Shown here one piece after another: positions 45,333 to 57,198 of a stretch of 64,000 nt of DNA. The notes beneath the pieces are model-generated. The model worked only from the letters and a program-made list of their open reading frames with translations, was not told where the DNA came from and did no database searches. Numbering within the stretch: the stretch's first letter is position 1; every line of letters begins with the position of its first letter. The position numbers and the translations under genes were made by a program. This stretch comes from Tenodera sinensis (lineage: Eukaryota > Arthropoda > Insecta > Mantodea > Mantidae). The stretch spans positions 53,332,339-53,396,338 of the forward strand of contig CM060974.1 in NCBI GenBank assembly GCA_030765045.1, read 5' to 3'.

Positions 45333-46618
45333 CAAGGGTCACAAAAAAGTTTTGAGATACACCAAGAATAACATTTGTAAAACTATTCTGATTGTTGCCC
45401 TTTCTTGAAGTAGGTACTCTCCACCATACTCGATACCCTTTTACATTCACTGAAGCCAGTACTGGAAGCACTCCTGTCACACGCTTTCTACAATGGCTGC
45501 CAGCTCCACTTGGTAGATTGTAATGACATCTTCAGGGTTTGAAAATCTCTTTCCACGCATGCAATCTTTTTACCATGTGAAACAGAAAAACATCACAAGG
45601 GCTTGGTCAGAACCATATGCTGGATGAATCTCAAGTTTGACTTCTGTAGACTACAGGAACTGAATGGTGATGTTTGCCATATGTGTGGACACATTTGTCA
45701 TGATGGACAAGGATCCCTCGCTGTTCCACGCATGGCCAATGTTCTTAAAGCTTAGCAACAACTTCTGGTAAGCAAGCTGTGGTGTACACATTAGCAGTAA
45801 CTGTGCTTTGTTCCTCCAGAGGAATGGTTGCCACAAGATTACCCTTTAAGAAAACTGACACCATAATTTTCCAGTGGGCACTGTGGGGACCTTTGATTGT
45901 GCAGATGGAGTTCATCAGAAAGGATCCACACCCCTGATTGCCGCTTGGTTCCTGGATCATAATAATCAATCCAGATTTTATCTCCTGTGAAGATGTCACA
46001 AACCCTACTGTAGTCCCCTCCTTCAAATCATGTGAGCATTTTTTCAAGCCATTCCACCTGCACACGTTTTTGTTCTTCCGCCAAATTGTGGAGCATTCAT
46101 CAGGAAGGAATTCATAGAGGATTTTCAAAATTGCTGGTAAACCAATCTGCAATGCTGCCTCAATTTCTCTAAATGTTATGTGATTATTTTTGTTAGAATT
46201 TCTCTCAACACTGTGATGTTTTCCTCAGTCACTGGCATTTAGGATGCACACCTTTGTCCTAATCTTTTAAAGATGTTCAGCTGCTTCTGAATTTCTGTAA
46301 TCATTGAAAACTGGTGGCACAGGAAAGGGCAATGTCCTCAAAAGACCATTGCAAATGTTCAAGACTTTGGCACTGGTTTAACACACTTTTAAGATCGTAG
46401 AAAATCGTTTAGCGAAAACACTCCTCCCAGCTTTATTGCACAGACTGAGTAGCTGCACACTGCAGGTTGTTCATGCTTGTACTGCTGGAATAAATGGTGG
46501 CTGAATCACTACCCAATACCAGTTTACTCACAAAGAATGGGGCTAGCCCATTCTGCATTCAATTCAAGTGGTCCAACTATGATTTTCTCGCATCTCAAAA
46601 CTTTTGTAGTGACCCTCA
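45333..46618 (-). mobile_element. Decayed mariner, same insertion as in gene A
   Basis: TA-flanked (45331-45332, 46619-46620), ends caagggtc and, reversed, tgagggtcactacaaaag. On the - strand a frame at 46152-45745 retains transposase pieces (KGNLVATIPLEE and others) but many stops and shifts exist. Flanks on both sides match those of the mariner at 5730-7013. Confidence 0.9.
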
Positions 46619-46620
46619 TA

Positions 46621-47271
46621 TAATCTACAGAGATATGTACACATAGATATCATCCACTCAAGATAAATAACATTCTTCCATTAAAACAAATAAAACCTTT
46701 TGTAGCAAGGTAGGATTCCAAAAACATTTTTTATAAATAATTAAAAATAAATATTACATTCATTGCACATAAGTAGAAGCATTGGAAAACAGAGATGTGT
46801 TTGTAGTTTGTTAATTTTATATTTTGTTTGAAATTACAACTCATCGTAATAGATTATACTCAGTGTTTTAATTATTTATTAGTTGAGTAATTAAATCTCT
46901 TAGTTAAATAGAATTATTTTGAACACTTGTATCTGACAAGAAAATTTAAAGACATAAAACTAAAAATTCAACTCAATTGTATGGCAAATGAAATTACGTC
47001 AATCTTCTGTAAAAATTAGCTAATCCTAGGTGGAAGTATCGGATTTGGGATACATATGGAGTACTATACGATGAATCATAAAAGATGAACTGGAATCTTT
47101 AACTTAAGTTATTTAATGTAAGCTTTAAGAGTGTGTCTGCTTTCTCTAAAACGAATTTGTTGAGCATTTAAAACAATAAAACTGTCTTGGAACACTTACA
47201 GGTATATGTTTGTCCACAATTGTGGAGGATCCTCAGCAATGACTTTCTTAAAAGTAATCAATACCTGCACA
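46621..47271 (-). other. Intron of gene B
   Basis: Matches gene A 5' intron (2390-2740, 5655-5727) in reverse and lacks the piggyBac element present there. Confidence 0.65.
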
Positions 47272-47994
47272 TATGTGGTGCTGTTTTTATAAAGATTCTT
47301 TACATAGCAGCAGGAATAATGTTCTTACTGAAAGATGAAATACTTTGATAGCAGACGCGACTCTTATCTACAGGGTTGTGGTAACAGAATGGAATGCATA
47401 AATCAATGTTTCTTTATCACAACTTATTTATTCATTAACACTTCGTTATTTTACACTCTCAGCACCATATTAATTAATCAAAGACTTTCACAATCATGAT
47501 TTAGTAGAATCTACACTGGATAAAAGTTTGGTGAAAGTTCCATGTTCACACGCTACCAGAAAACACGTCCTTTCATCTTGAGCACACAGACGCTAATGAA
47601 AATAGTCCTTGGCGTCTCTCTGACGCAACATCGCCATTTTTTGTATTCATCCGCGCAAATAGTTTTTATTGGTTGAACACAAAGTGACAAGAAAACATTG
47701 GCTATCCTGAATATTAAAAATAAGTCCCTGATACACCCAAACAAGAACTAGAAATTTATACACTTTTAGAAAAACATTTATACGAACGATTTTCTATCAG
47801 GGCCCAATATTCTGTCTCATATGCCCCTTGTTTTGTTTTTCAAGTTGTCACGTATATTTACAATCTTGAAACACAATACAATACTTCTCCCTACTCCTAT
47901 GATTCAATCACTTTGTACAATTTTTTTTTTTTTTACAGTCTTCTTCACTGTTTGTCTTTGTCTTTTGTTTTGGCATGATACAGCATGTCTTTAT

Positions 47995-48385
47995 AAATTT
48001 CACATATTCAATTACTACACAATACATTCAGTTATTATACAATACATATTCAGTTATTGTACAACACATTTGGTTACTACACAACATGTCCAATTATTAT
48101 GCAATACATATTCAGTTATTGTACAATATATCCTGCTATCATATCACATATGTTCTGTTATTATACAATACATATTCAGTTATTACACAATACACATTCA
48201 GTTTTTTGCATAACTCATTTAGTTATTACTCAACATATCCAGTTATTACACAATATATCCAGTTATCATACAATACATATTCAGTTATTACACAATATAT
48301 CTAGTTATCCTACAATACATATTCAGTTATGGTACAACACATATTCAGTTCTTATACGACACATACTCAGTTATTGTACATTTGA
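47995..48385 (-). repeat. Tandem array of a roughly 21-bp unit, copy 1
   Basis: Repeats of a unit like cagttattgtacaatacat on the + strand (sense: ataactgaatatgtattgt). The open frames of Tyr/Ile/Gln-rich peptide over it are by-products of the array. Confidence 0.9.
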
Positions 48386-49357
48386 CATTGACACAAATAT
48401 AATTTAAGTGTATCATGGTTTATTATGTGGTTTTTTTTTTTTTTTTTTTTTTTGACTTGTATTCATTGCTATGAGGAGAGAAAAACAGGATACAAATTTT
48501 GAGCTAATGATTATGATCATGTTTATGGCAATATTTTATTCAGTTCTTTGCCTTCTTTGTCTTATAAGCTTATTATGTATAGGCAGGTTGTTGAGTCGGT
48601 TCTTAAACTCTGATGTTACTTATGGTACTAATTTTCTTATTCATTGTTGTTTGGTTCAACATTTCTTCGAGCTTAGCATTGGCTATATTCATCTTAATTC
48701 ATGGGCATTGTTTTTCTGATTATGGTTTTCCTCACTTCACTAATTGTCACTTCTTTGTCTCTTATTTCTGTAAGAGAAAACTTCTATACTTATAATTATT
48801 CTGTAATTGTATTATTGTTCTTCTCAATTCACCCTCGACATCTTTGTGTCAAAATATTATATCTTTGTCATCATAATTGATTCATTTTTATTTTTGTCCC
48901 TGACATCCTTATGTCAAAAACATATTATCTTCCGTCGCTATAATTCATTTATTTAATGACAATCAGTGTCCTCATCTGTCTTTGTTGACAATGCTCTTTG
49001 TGGTCGATATAGCCAATGACTGTGTTGGTTTTCTTCCTTGTTGTAATTCCTAATCTGAACATAATTTTCTATAAGTAACCCATTACAAATTTTTATCTTC
49101 CTTCATCTCTATTACTCCTGCCTTACACATTTGTTGGCAAAGACTATTTGGTCCTTTCTTTGTATGGCTTTAATTTATTTTTATGGTATCTTCCTACCAA
49201 CTTGCCATTTGTATTCTGTAGCTCATACGTGTGGTCACCCAGCTGTTTTGTTATCACCAGTGGTTCCATCTCTCTCTTCGTGTAGCCATCATGGTGTCGA
49301 TGTCAATTGTAAGTTGCTGAGATTTTGTTGTTTGTCATCCACTCGGTTGGGACGAAC

Positions 49358-49855
49358 TTAGTTGTTGTAATTTCCCTGAGTGTTGGTGGTGGTTGTCGTT
49401 TCTGTATTCTGTGCAGCATCTGCCCTATTTGGCACATCTTCATCTACTTCCTGCTGTCTTATGTTGCCAGTGTACCATTGGTCTCTGCCCCTTTGGCGTG
49501 AACCTCTGTTGTATGACGGTCTGTGGTTGTTCAAGTGTTCCCTACTGAATCGCATGTGATTCACTTGATGGGTATGGTCTCCTGGTCTTCCACGATCATA
49601 TGTATATGTTCTGTATCTCGATTCACCATTCGGTATTGTGTCGTGGTACCGCTGTCTTGTGTTCTCCATCCTCTCGCCATGATTATGTGGTTGTGGGAAA
49701 TGGTGTGCCCCTCTCCCCCTTTCATGGGTGCTCCTAGTATTTCTATGTTCTCCCTCACTCTGGTTGTTCGTAGCCGTGCTCCGGTTTAAGATGGGTGAGT
49801 TTGGGTGACCATTCCTATGTCTATGCTCATTAGGCCTATCTGCCCCTTCCCCCAC
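49358..49855 (-). pseudogene. Gag C-terminal fragment of LTR element copy 1
   Basis: Matches the Arg/His/Asn-rich tail of the gag at 55333-57198. A deletion of about 1.4 kb joins the very start of gag to this tail at a short ggccta-type overlap (near 49830), removing coiled coil and capsid domain. Confidence 0.85.
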
Positions 49856-50796
49856 TTCTGTTTCTATCTCTTTTCACATTTTAATTTCTTTATTCAATTC
49901 ATTTAAGGTTAAAAGTCCCACTACTTTGCCGCTTCTCAGTAACATAAAAAATGGAAATAAAATGTATGTGAAAACAAAAAATTTTGATCCTACTTTCTTT
50001 TCCGTTGTTTCTTCGTCCAGTTATTTACGTCTCCTGGGCAGTTGGCTTCGCTAGATGATCTCCGGTGTTTTTCCCACGTTGATTCTCCGTGTATCGATGT
50101 TCTGACATATCGTTGATATCAAACGATGGTCTAATGGCGTCTTTTTCCTGCGCGATGGGATGGCGTCTTTTGATGTTTATTGTAATTTCAATTTTCGTAA
50201 TTTTGCATTCCATTCTAAATTCGAGCTCCACGTTGGGTAAGCCATTTTGGTGCTGTTTTTATAAAGATTCTTTACATAGCAGCAGGAATAATGTTCTTAC
50301 TGAAAGATGAAATACTTTGATAGCAGACGCGACTCTTATCTACAGGGTTGTGGTAACAGAATGGAATGCATAAATCAATGTTCCTTTATCACAACTTATT
50401 TATTCATTAACACTTCGTTATTTTACACTCTCAGCACCATATTAATTAATCAAAGACTTTCACAATCATGATTTAGTAGAATCTACACTGGATAAAAGTT
50501 TGGTGAAAGTTCCATGTTCACACGCTACCAGAAAACACGTCCTTTCATCTTGAGCACACAGACGCTAATGAAAATAGTCCTTGGCGTCTCTCTGACGCAA
50601 CACCGCCATTTTTTTGTATTCATCTGCGCAAATAGTTTTTATTGGTTGAACACAAAGTGACAAGAAAACATTGGCTATCCTGAATATTAAAAATAAGTCC
50701 CTGATACACCCAGACAAGAACTAGAAATTTATACACTTTTAGAAAAACATTTATATGAACGATTTTCTATCAGGGCCCAATATTCTGTCTCATATG

Positions 50797-51034
50797 TTAA
50801 AAAGAACTTATCCAGAAATAAACTACAGAACCTGCACATACCATCATAAACTTAAGTTCCACACTATGCCATATACATAAGCATAATGGAAATACATTTA
50901 TTTAATGCCTGTGAGAGAAAACAAGACAGAGTAGAAAGTCACAGGATAAACAATGCTTTCAATTGTTTCATAAAAACCTTCTTTTTATTATCACAGAAGA
51001 TACTCATTTGTGAATCTTTTTTGCTTTCCCTAGT
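50797..51034 (-). other. Intron of gene B
   Basis: About 50850-50970 matches gene A intron 1575-1700 in reverse complement. Confidence 0.6.
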
Positions 51035-51680
51035 ACATACAGTAAAGTAGAGGAAGTATTTTATTCCACCCAAAAATTTGATCTTGAGATTTCACCAGAA
51101 ATATGTTTTAGGGCCACCTGAATAAAATAAAAATTTTAAAAGGTGTGTGTGTCTTTGTCAGTCTGTGGACAGCATAACTAGAAAATAAAAAGTTGGTTAA
51201 CAACCAAAGTTGGTATTTCAGTTTAATGTCTTTCAAGGATGCAATGCAAAAGGTTTTGAAGAACATTCCTCCACCCTAAATTACCAAATACACATAAAAT
51301 TTTGATTTTCTTTCAAATTGTTCTAACGATTTTGATTAAAATGCCATATGTTTGAGATATTTTTATAACAAATGAAATGTATGTCTTGAATTTTCTGGCT
51401 CAAGTCCATGGAGTCCTATTCACTCCGGATCACTTTTGCATAACTGGTAAACCATAAGAGATACACAAAATCTTACTATACAAAAAACGTAGATCTTGCT
51501 AACACAATTTCTTTTTTTGTAGAGTGAACCATTTTGGAGATATGGCCTGTTATTTGTGAGGATTTTGGAGAACTTACACTTCTGTCAAATTGAACATTGT
51601 TATTCATTTTTTTATGTTAACCGTGCAAAGAGAATGGAATTTGAAAGCTTCAAAGGCTACTTTATTCCCAAATTTCCCTT
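51035..51680 (+). repeat. Unclassified dispersed repeat, copy 2
   Basis: Same-strand match to 10005-10690. No corresponding insert at this place in gene A. Confidence 0.65.
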
Positions 51681-51847
51681 GCACCTACAAGAAAATAAAC
51701 CGTAAGATAATTTGTGCAGATGTTTATCTCAACTAACACGAATAAGAGTTTGTAAGAATGGTTAATACAAGAGTAGAGAAAGTAATGTGAGTGCAACACA
51801 GATTTTTTTGTTAGCCTCCACCAACATAGTGTTATATCAGGTAGGAA

Positions 51848-52035
51848 TTAATGAAATGATGCCCAAATGAGCCTGAACTCCATAGAGCTTTAAGTTACCC
51901 TACATTGTTCTTTTCAGGATAAGGGAAAACCTCAGAAGAAACCCTATCTGGATAACTCACCCTGAGTGAAGTTCAAACTCGCAACCTCTTTGGACATGAG
52001 GCAGACATGCTACCACCACATTATAGTGGTGGGTT
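51848..52035 (-). repeat. SINE family 3 copy, decayed
   Basis: Reverse-strand match to the family: gataagggaaaacctcag, gttcaaactcgcaacc, gaggcagacatgctacc. The end near the tail is short and no target duplication was found. Confidence 0.75.
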
Positions 52036-52695
52036 TATCCCATTTATGAAGTTTTAATGCCAAAGAACAGAGGTGCTACTTTGAAGGTATACGATACTGC
52101 ACTAAACTACAGTATCTCTACAGTTTATTAATTTATGTTGAATTGTAATGCAGCCCAAAAAAGGCAGTTTATTCATAGATATTAGAAGAAAACCTTTCAC
52201 TGAAAAGCACAAGCTGCATTGTTATATAATTCAATAGACACACATGTATAAAGTTATTTTGATTCAAATTTTAATTCCAGTATAAATAAAGGCAAATTTG
52301 AGAAGCATTAAATGTTTTTATATTTTGCAGTGTAATATTGCATTGTTGACTGTAAAACTTTATGTTTTTGTGATTTTAAGGACAAAGTGAAAGATTTTCT
52401 TATAACACCAGAGTCCTTTACGTCAATAAATATTGCTTATTTCAAACATCCTTTAATTTTCCACAATGGTTGTCAAGAATTTGGAGATAAATCTAAAGAA
52501 ACAACATACATGGCTTTCTATAAAACCAGCTCAATATCTGACTTGAAGCAAATAACGTACCACTAAACTATGATAGAACAAACTTTATTCAATTTGAAGC
52601 AAAGCATAAGCTGGTGAACTAATTACCAGACACAAGTAACTGATAGAACATTTCTTGGAGATGATCTCAGCTGGAGAAAACAATAAAAATCAGCT
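52036..52695 (-). other. Intron of gene B
   Basis: About 52140-52215 and 52490-52690 match gene A intron (1360-1440, 865-1100) in reverse complement. No exon recognised. Confidence 0.65.
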
Positions 52696-52707
52696 TAGCA
52701 AAGCTTA

Positions 52708-53032
52708 ACTAACTAAAACCCGGCGCGCCAGCCCACGAGGGGCCAAGGCCTACCGCCCAGCAGCTGCATTATTGGTGAGGTGCAGTATTGGAGGACGGGA
52801 CGTGGTCAGCTCCCCGAGCCCTCCTGGCCAGTTATGCGGTCTTCTAGATCTGGGGCCACTACTTTTCCATCAAGTAGCTCCTCAATTGGTCCCCCCAGGA
52901 CCTAACGAGGCTGAGTGCACCCCATGCCAGACCTCCCAGAGGGGATAAAATCCCCATGCTGGTACCGGGGATCGAACCCAGGTCCTCCGCACCAGAGGCA
53001 AGCGTGCTACCAACTGCGCTACGGAGGTGGTC
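52708..53032 (-). mobile_element. SINE family 5 (tRNA-derived), complete
   Basis: 325 bp bounded by tagcaaagctta (52696-52707, 53033-53044). On the - strand the head reads cacctccgtagcgcagttgg, then gggttcgatccccgg (B box), with a GC-rich body. The tail is not poly-A (ttttagttagt). Gene A lacks it at the matching site near 865. Confidence 0.88.
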
Positions 53033-53299
53033 TAGCAAAGCTTAGACCTGCTTACTTAATAGCAAGAAAAACCTGCTTAATGTAAATGCCTTAACAACTG
53101 CATATTTTGTCCACTTTCACTCCCGGTGTGATACAGACTATTAATTTACAGCAAGAAAAGTGCTTATGTATGTACATTTTTTTTTTTTTTTTTTTTGAGG
53201 AAACATAACTCCTGATATTTACACTATGTGAGCAATGCACATTTAAGAAAACAAGCAATGAAAGCAAAATAAAAGTGATGCTCTTTTTCTGCAACTTAC

Positions 53300-53626
53300 C
53301 TTAATATCATTAACATATGAAGCTTCTCTTTCCAAATACCAATGTTCTTCTTTAATATCTATTTTGGTTTCAATTTCACTTTGTTTGATGGTTTCATTAA
53401 ACCTCATTAGATGGTCCTCTTCAATCTGTGAACATGTGGAATTTTCAAGCTCTGGTTTCATATCACTACTACTTGTAACAGTTTCAACTTTAACTTTGTT
53501 TACAAGGTCTTTGGTATCTCTCTCATTCTCTGAACTAAAGTCCAGGAAAAAAAATTCTTCTTTAATATCCATTTTACTATAGTTCCTGCATGTGAACAGT
53601 TCTGTTTTTAAACTTCAGTATCAATT
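53300..53626 (-). CDS. Zinc-finger gene B, first coding exon (ATG 53572, 91 codons)
   Basis: Counterpart of 258-587. The acceptor ends at 53627-53628 (ttttttcacag), 54 bases of 5' UTR follow, ATG is at 53572 and the exon ends at AAG 53300 before an ideal donor gtaagt. The 91-residue peptide keeps the four PsiKxE motifs at K4, K28, K39 and K74. Like gene A it exits in phase 0, which does not fit the finger exon at 41890. The open frame stays free of stops, suggesting continued function. Confidence 0.78.
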
Positions 53627-53628
53627 CT

Positions 53629-54352
53629 GTGAAAAAAGAAACACATTATTAAGAACATCCATATGATTACTTCCAGATAATTAAAACTATATTACTTGGT
53701 GTAACATGTTAAGTATATCACTTTTAACATTCAAAGATCCATAGCATCCTTAATTATGGTTATGCTAATCAGGATCTAAAGTGTTCTATTATAGTAAAAC
53801 ATGCTCTGAGTTATATTATTCTAAAATAAATGTTAGACTCTTGAATATAGAAGAGCTTACAAAGAGTATGGTTTAAGGGCCTATTGAGAATAGGTCATTT
53901 GGGCCCAAACACAACGATTACAAAATTAATATTGAGGTTCTATACAACTTTATGCCATTCATGTCAACTTCATTTATAGATCTATGTTAATATATTACAG
54001 TTCATAAAATTCATTAGATGATCAAGAGCACAGTACAGTTTCATTCCCACAAAACAAAGAGTCATCACTTACAAAGATACTATGGCTAATAATTATTACT
54101 CTTCGCCTTCTGTGTTGTGGTCCTGTACATTTATTCAAGTATTCACACAACTACTCATTTTAAGTTGAAGAGTAAATAAATGTTGTGGTGGCTGTGCCCT
54201 TCAGAGGAGTATATAAATGTGATTTATTTGTATTTTATTGTGTTTTAATTATGTTATTTTTATATACCAAATTTACAATACATCATACTACATTTCAAAA
54301 ACATACGTTATGTAAGTTGCAGAAAACTAATACTAAAACTAATACTGCAAAT
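53629..54352 (-). other. Upstream of gene B coding exon
   Basis: About 53630-53730 matches gene A bases 160-257 in reverse and is intron before a non-coding first exon that was not located. The rest shows nothing recognisable. Confidence 0.5.
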
Positions 54353-54356
54353 GTAC

Positions 54357-54900
54357 TGAGACAGAATATTGACCAATGGAGGGTCGTTCATGTAAATATT
54401 TTTGTAAGAGTGTGTAAATTTCTAATTCTTTTAATTTGGGTGTATCAGGGACTTATTTTTCAATATCCAAGATAGCCAATGTTTTCTTGTCACTTCGTGT
54501 TCAACCAATGAGAACTGTTGCGCGGATGAATACATAAGAATAGCGGTGTTGCGTCATACCGACGCCAGGAACTAGATTCATTAGCGTCTGTGAGCTCAAG
54601 TTGAAAGGATGTGTTTTTTTTTATAGCGCGTGAACATGTAACTTTCACCCAAACCTTTATACAGTGTAGATTCTACCAAACTGTGAAGATTGTTGATTAA
54701 TTAATATGGTGCTAAAAGTGTAAATTAACGAATAAATATGTTGTGATAAAGGAACGTTGATTTATGCATTCCATTCTGTTACCTCGACCCTGCAGATAAT
54801 CGCGTCTGATATCACACTATTACATCATTCAGTAAAAACATTATTCCTGCTGCTATATTCCGGTATGCTAAGTACAGAAATATTAATAAAAACCGCACCA
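54357..54900 (+). repeat. 5' LTR of gag-only element copy 2
   Basis: 544 bp with a likely polyadenylation signal (aataaa 54731-54736). Related LTRs: 58808, 47276, 50248 and the diverged solo LTR 26815. Confidence 0.9.
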
Positions 54901-54903
54901 AAA

Positions 54904-54924
54904 TGGCTTACCCAACGTGGAGCG
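54904..54924 (+). promoter_or_regulatory. Probable primer-binding site
   Basis: tggcttacccaacgtggagc starts three bases after the LTR. It resembles the complement of the tRNA-Lys(CUU) 3' end (core cccaacgtgg) but with two extra bases after TGGC; copy 1 has the same sequence, so the form is fixed in the family. Confidence 0.55.
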
Positions 54925-55332
54925 CGAATTTAGAATGGAATGCAAAATTACGAGTACGAAGTGTTAACATCAAATGACGCCATCCCATCGCGCAGGAAAA
55001 AGACGCCATTAAACATCGTTTGATATCATCGATATAAGGAGAATCAACGTGGGAAAACACCGGAGATCATCTAGCGAAGCCAACCGCCCAGGAGACGTAA
55101 ATAACTGGACGAAGAACCAACGGAAAAGAAAGTAGGATCCAAAATTTTTGTTTTTACATACATTTTATTTCCATTTGTTAATGCTACTAAGAAGCGGCAA
55201 AATAGTGGGACTTTTAACCTTGAATGAATTAAATAAAGAAATTAAAATGTCGCGAAAAGAGATAGAAACAGGAGTGGGGGAATGGGGGCAGATAGGCCTA
55301 GTTATCAGGTAGAATTAGAAAGTGAGGAATAG

Positions 55333-57198
55333 GTGGAAATAAGTAAAGACCAAAGGTTAATGATGATCATGTTTGAAAGACTAGAACAAAGTTTAGGTCA
55401 GAAACTGGAACAAAACAAGGTAGAATTAGGTCAGAAAATGGAACAAAATAACATAGAATTGAGACAGGACATAGAACAAAGTTTAGGTCAGAAAATGGAA
55501 CAGAATAGAGCAGAACTAAAGCATGACATAGAACAAAGTTTAGGTCAGAAAATGGAGGAAGTGAGACAGAACTTAGAACAGAAAATAGAATTAGGAAGAC
55601 AGGGGTGTAAAGAAAATATGAAAGTAATGGAAACTAATTTAAAATTAGTACATAAAAACTTAAATGAAACAAAGGAAGCCTTAGAAGCTAGGATAGAAAT
55701 CGTAGGAGATAGGATGGGAAAGATAGAATCAGAAATGAGAGAGAACAAGATTGTGTTAGAAGGAGAAATTGCTAGATGTAGGGATGAAGTAACAGAATGT
55801 AATACAAGTGTGGACTGTAAGATTACAAATGTAAAAGCAGAAATAACTGAGGAATTAAGGAAAGAGATTGAGGTAGTAAAGAAAGACATTATTAATGAAA
55901 CTGTAGAACAAATTGTAATTCCTAAAATTAAGACAATGAATGATGTGATGCTTTCACAACAGGATGCTATAAATGATATGAAACAAAGCCACTTAGAAAT
56001 AAAGAATGATTTAAAATCAATTTGTGAAGAAATGAAAAAAAGGAAAGAAAGTTTGGCTAATGTAAATGATGTTGTGAAGGCATTACAAAGACAAGATGAT
56101 TTAGATGTAAGTAATGTACAAGATGAGAGTTACTTGAGTAATGTACAAAATGTTGACTCACCACACAGAGAAAGAGGTTCACAACCAAACAATGACACGA
56201 CACACAACACATGTTACACCAACAGCATATTACATGAAATCACACCACCTACATTTGACGAGGAGAAGGGAGACGATCCAAAACTCTTTGTTAAAGAGAT
56301 GGAAGAATATTTTAAAGTGAAAAGGATACCAAACGAGCTTAGGATGATGATAGTTAAGAAAAGCTTAAAAAACAAGGCATTAGAATGGCTCAGGTTAACA
56401 CTAGCTGGTCATGAGTCGTATAGCTCATTCAGAAATTTATTCCTATCAAGGTATTGGAGCCCAGCTAAGCAAAACCAAACTAGGGTAGAGCTAGCGACAG
56501 GTAGATACGATCCAACCAAAGGGTTGTCGTTAGTCGATTATTTTATGAAAGTAGCCAACAAAGGAAAGCTATTAGACCCAAACTTGTCGGAGGCAGAACT
56601 AATTGCCAGCATAACAAGACATTTCCCAGACACAGTGAGAACAGGGTTAATTGTTGCGAGGCCAGTAGATTTTGCAGATATGATAGAATTGCTGACAGCC
56701 TTCGAAACACAAAATGGTCGGCCTAATGAGCATAGACATAGGAACGGTCACCCAAACTCACCCATCCAAAACCGGAACACGGCTATGAACAACCAGAGTG
56801 AGGGAGAACATAGAAATACTAGGAGTACCCATGAAAGGGGGAGAAGGGCACACCATTTCCCACAACCACATAATCATGGCGAGAGGATGGAGAACACAAG
56901 ACAGCGGTACCACGACACAATACCGAATGGTGAATCGAGATACAGAACATATACATATGATCGTGGAAGACCAGGAGACCATACCCATCAAGTGAATCAC
57001 ATACGATTCAGTAGGGAACACTTGAACAACCACAGACCGTCATATGACAAAGGTTCACGCCAAAGGGGCAGAGACCAATGGTACACTAACAACACAAGAC
57101 AGCAGGAAGTAGATGAAAGTGTGCTGAATAGGGCAGATACTGCACAGAATACAGAAACAACCACCACCACCAACACTCAGGGAAATTACAACAACTAA
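55333..57198 (+). CDS. Gag-like protein of the gag-only LTR element (about 610-620 aa)
   Basis: An open frame of 621 codons; the first in-frame ATG is at 55360. Residues 14-250 are a long coiled coil with repeated EQSLGQKMEQN-type units. Residues about 305-455 resemble a retrotransposon Gag/capsid domain (FDEEKGDDPKLFVKEMEEYF, then ALEWLRL and FRNLFLSRYW). Residues 461-621 are a basic tail rich in Arg, His, Asn and Gln without a CCHC knuckle, likely RNA-binding. An ATG at 55282 lies in the same frame but is separated by a TAG at 55330, and another ATG at 55247 is out of frame, so the N-terminus seems damaged. Expected to form particles that package element RNA, with RT supplied in trans. Confidence 0.82.
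   Translation: MEISKDQRLMMIMFERLEQSLGQKLEQNKVELGQKMEQNNIELRQDIEQSLGQKMEQNRAELKHDIEQSLGQKMEEVRQNLEQKIELGRQGCKENMKVMETNLKLVHKNLNETKEALEARIEIVGDRMGKIESEMRENKIVLEGEIARCRDEVTECNTSVDCKITNVKAEITEELRKEIEVVKKDIINETVEQIVIPKIKTMNDVMLSQQDAINDMKQSHLEIKNDLKSICEEMKKRKESLANVNDVVKALQRQDDLDVSNVQDESYLSNVQNVDSPHRERGSQPNNDTTHNTCYTNSILHEITPPTFDEEKGDDPKLFVKEMEEYFKVKRIPNELRMMIVKKSLKNKALEWLRLTLAGHESYSSFRNLFLSRYWSPAKQNQTRVELATGRYDPTKGLSLVDYFMKVANKGKLLDPNLSEAELIASITRHFPDTVRTGLIVARPVDFADMIELLTAFETQNGRPNEHRHRNGHPNSPIQNRNTAMNNQSEGEHRNTRSTHERGRRAHHFPQPHNHGERMENTRQRYHDTIPNGESRYRTYTYDRGRPGDHTHQVNHIRFSREHLNNHRPSYDKGSRQRGRDQWYTNNTRQQEVDESVLNRADTAQNTETTTTTNTQGNYNN

Larger units (their letters stand above)
47276..50792 (-). mobile_element. 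Gag-only LTR retrotransposon, copy 1 (deleted)
   Basis: TSD tatg (47272-47275, 50793-50796). LTRs 47276-47819 and 50248-50792 are almost identical to each other. On the - strand the primer-site region (gccattt at 50241-50247, complementary strand tggcttacccaacgtgg) and a purine tract next to 47820 are in place. The internal region is 2.4 kb, with only the 3' end of gag left and no pol. It is inserted in the gene B intron; gene A has the empty site near 2353-2364. Confidence 0.9.

Noticed and set aside
48000..48380. CRISPR-like short tandem repeats
   Set aside because: No unique spacers; continuous minisatellite in a eukaryotic retroelement.
47821..48407. Three overlapping frames rich in Tyr, Ile, Gln
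   Set aside because: All are frames of the 21-bp tandem array in the LTR element; the period gives repeated peptides in several frames.
49523..49789. 88-codon + strand frame over the gag tail
   Set aside because: Antisense of the Arg/His-rich gag C-terminus; the same shadow appears at 56758-57033.
55545..55889. 114-codon - strand frame rich in Ser, Phe, Leu
   Set aside because: Antisense of the Gag coiled coil.
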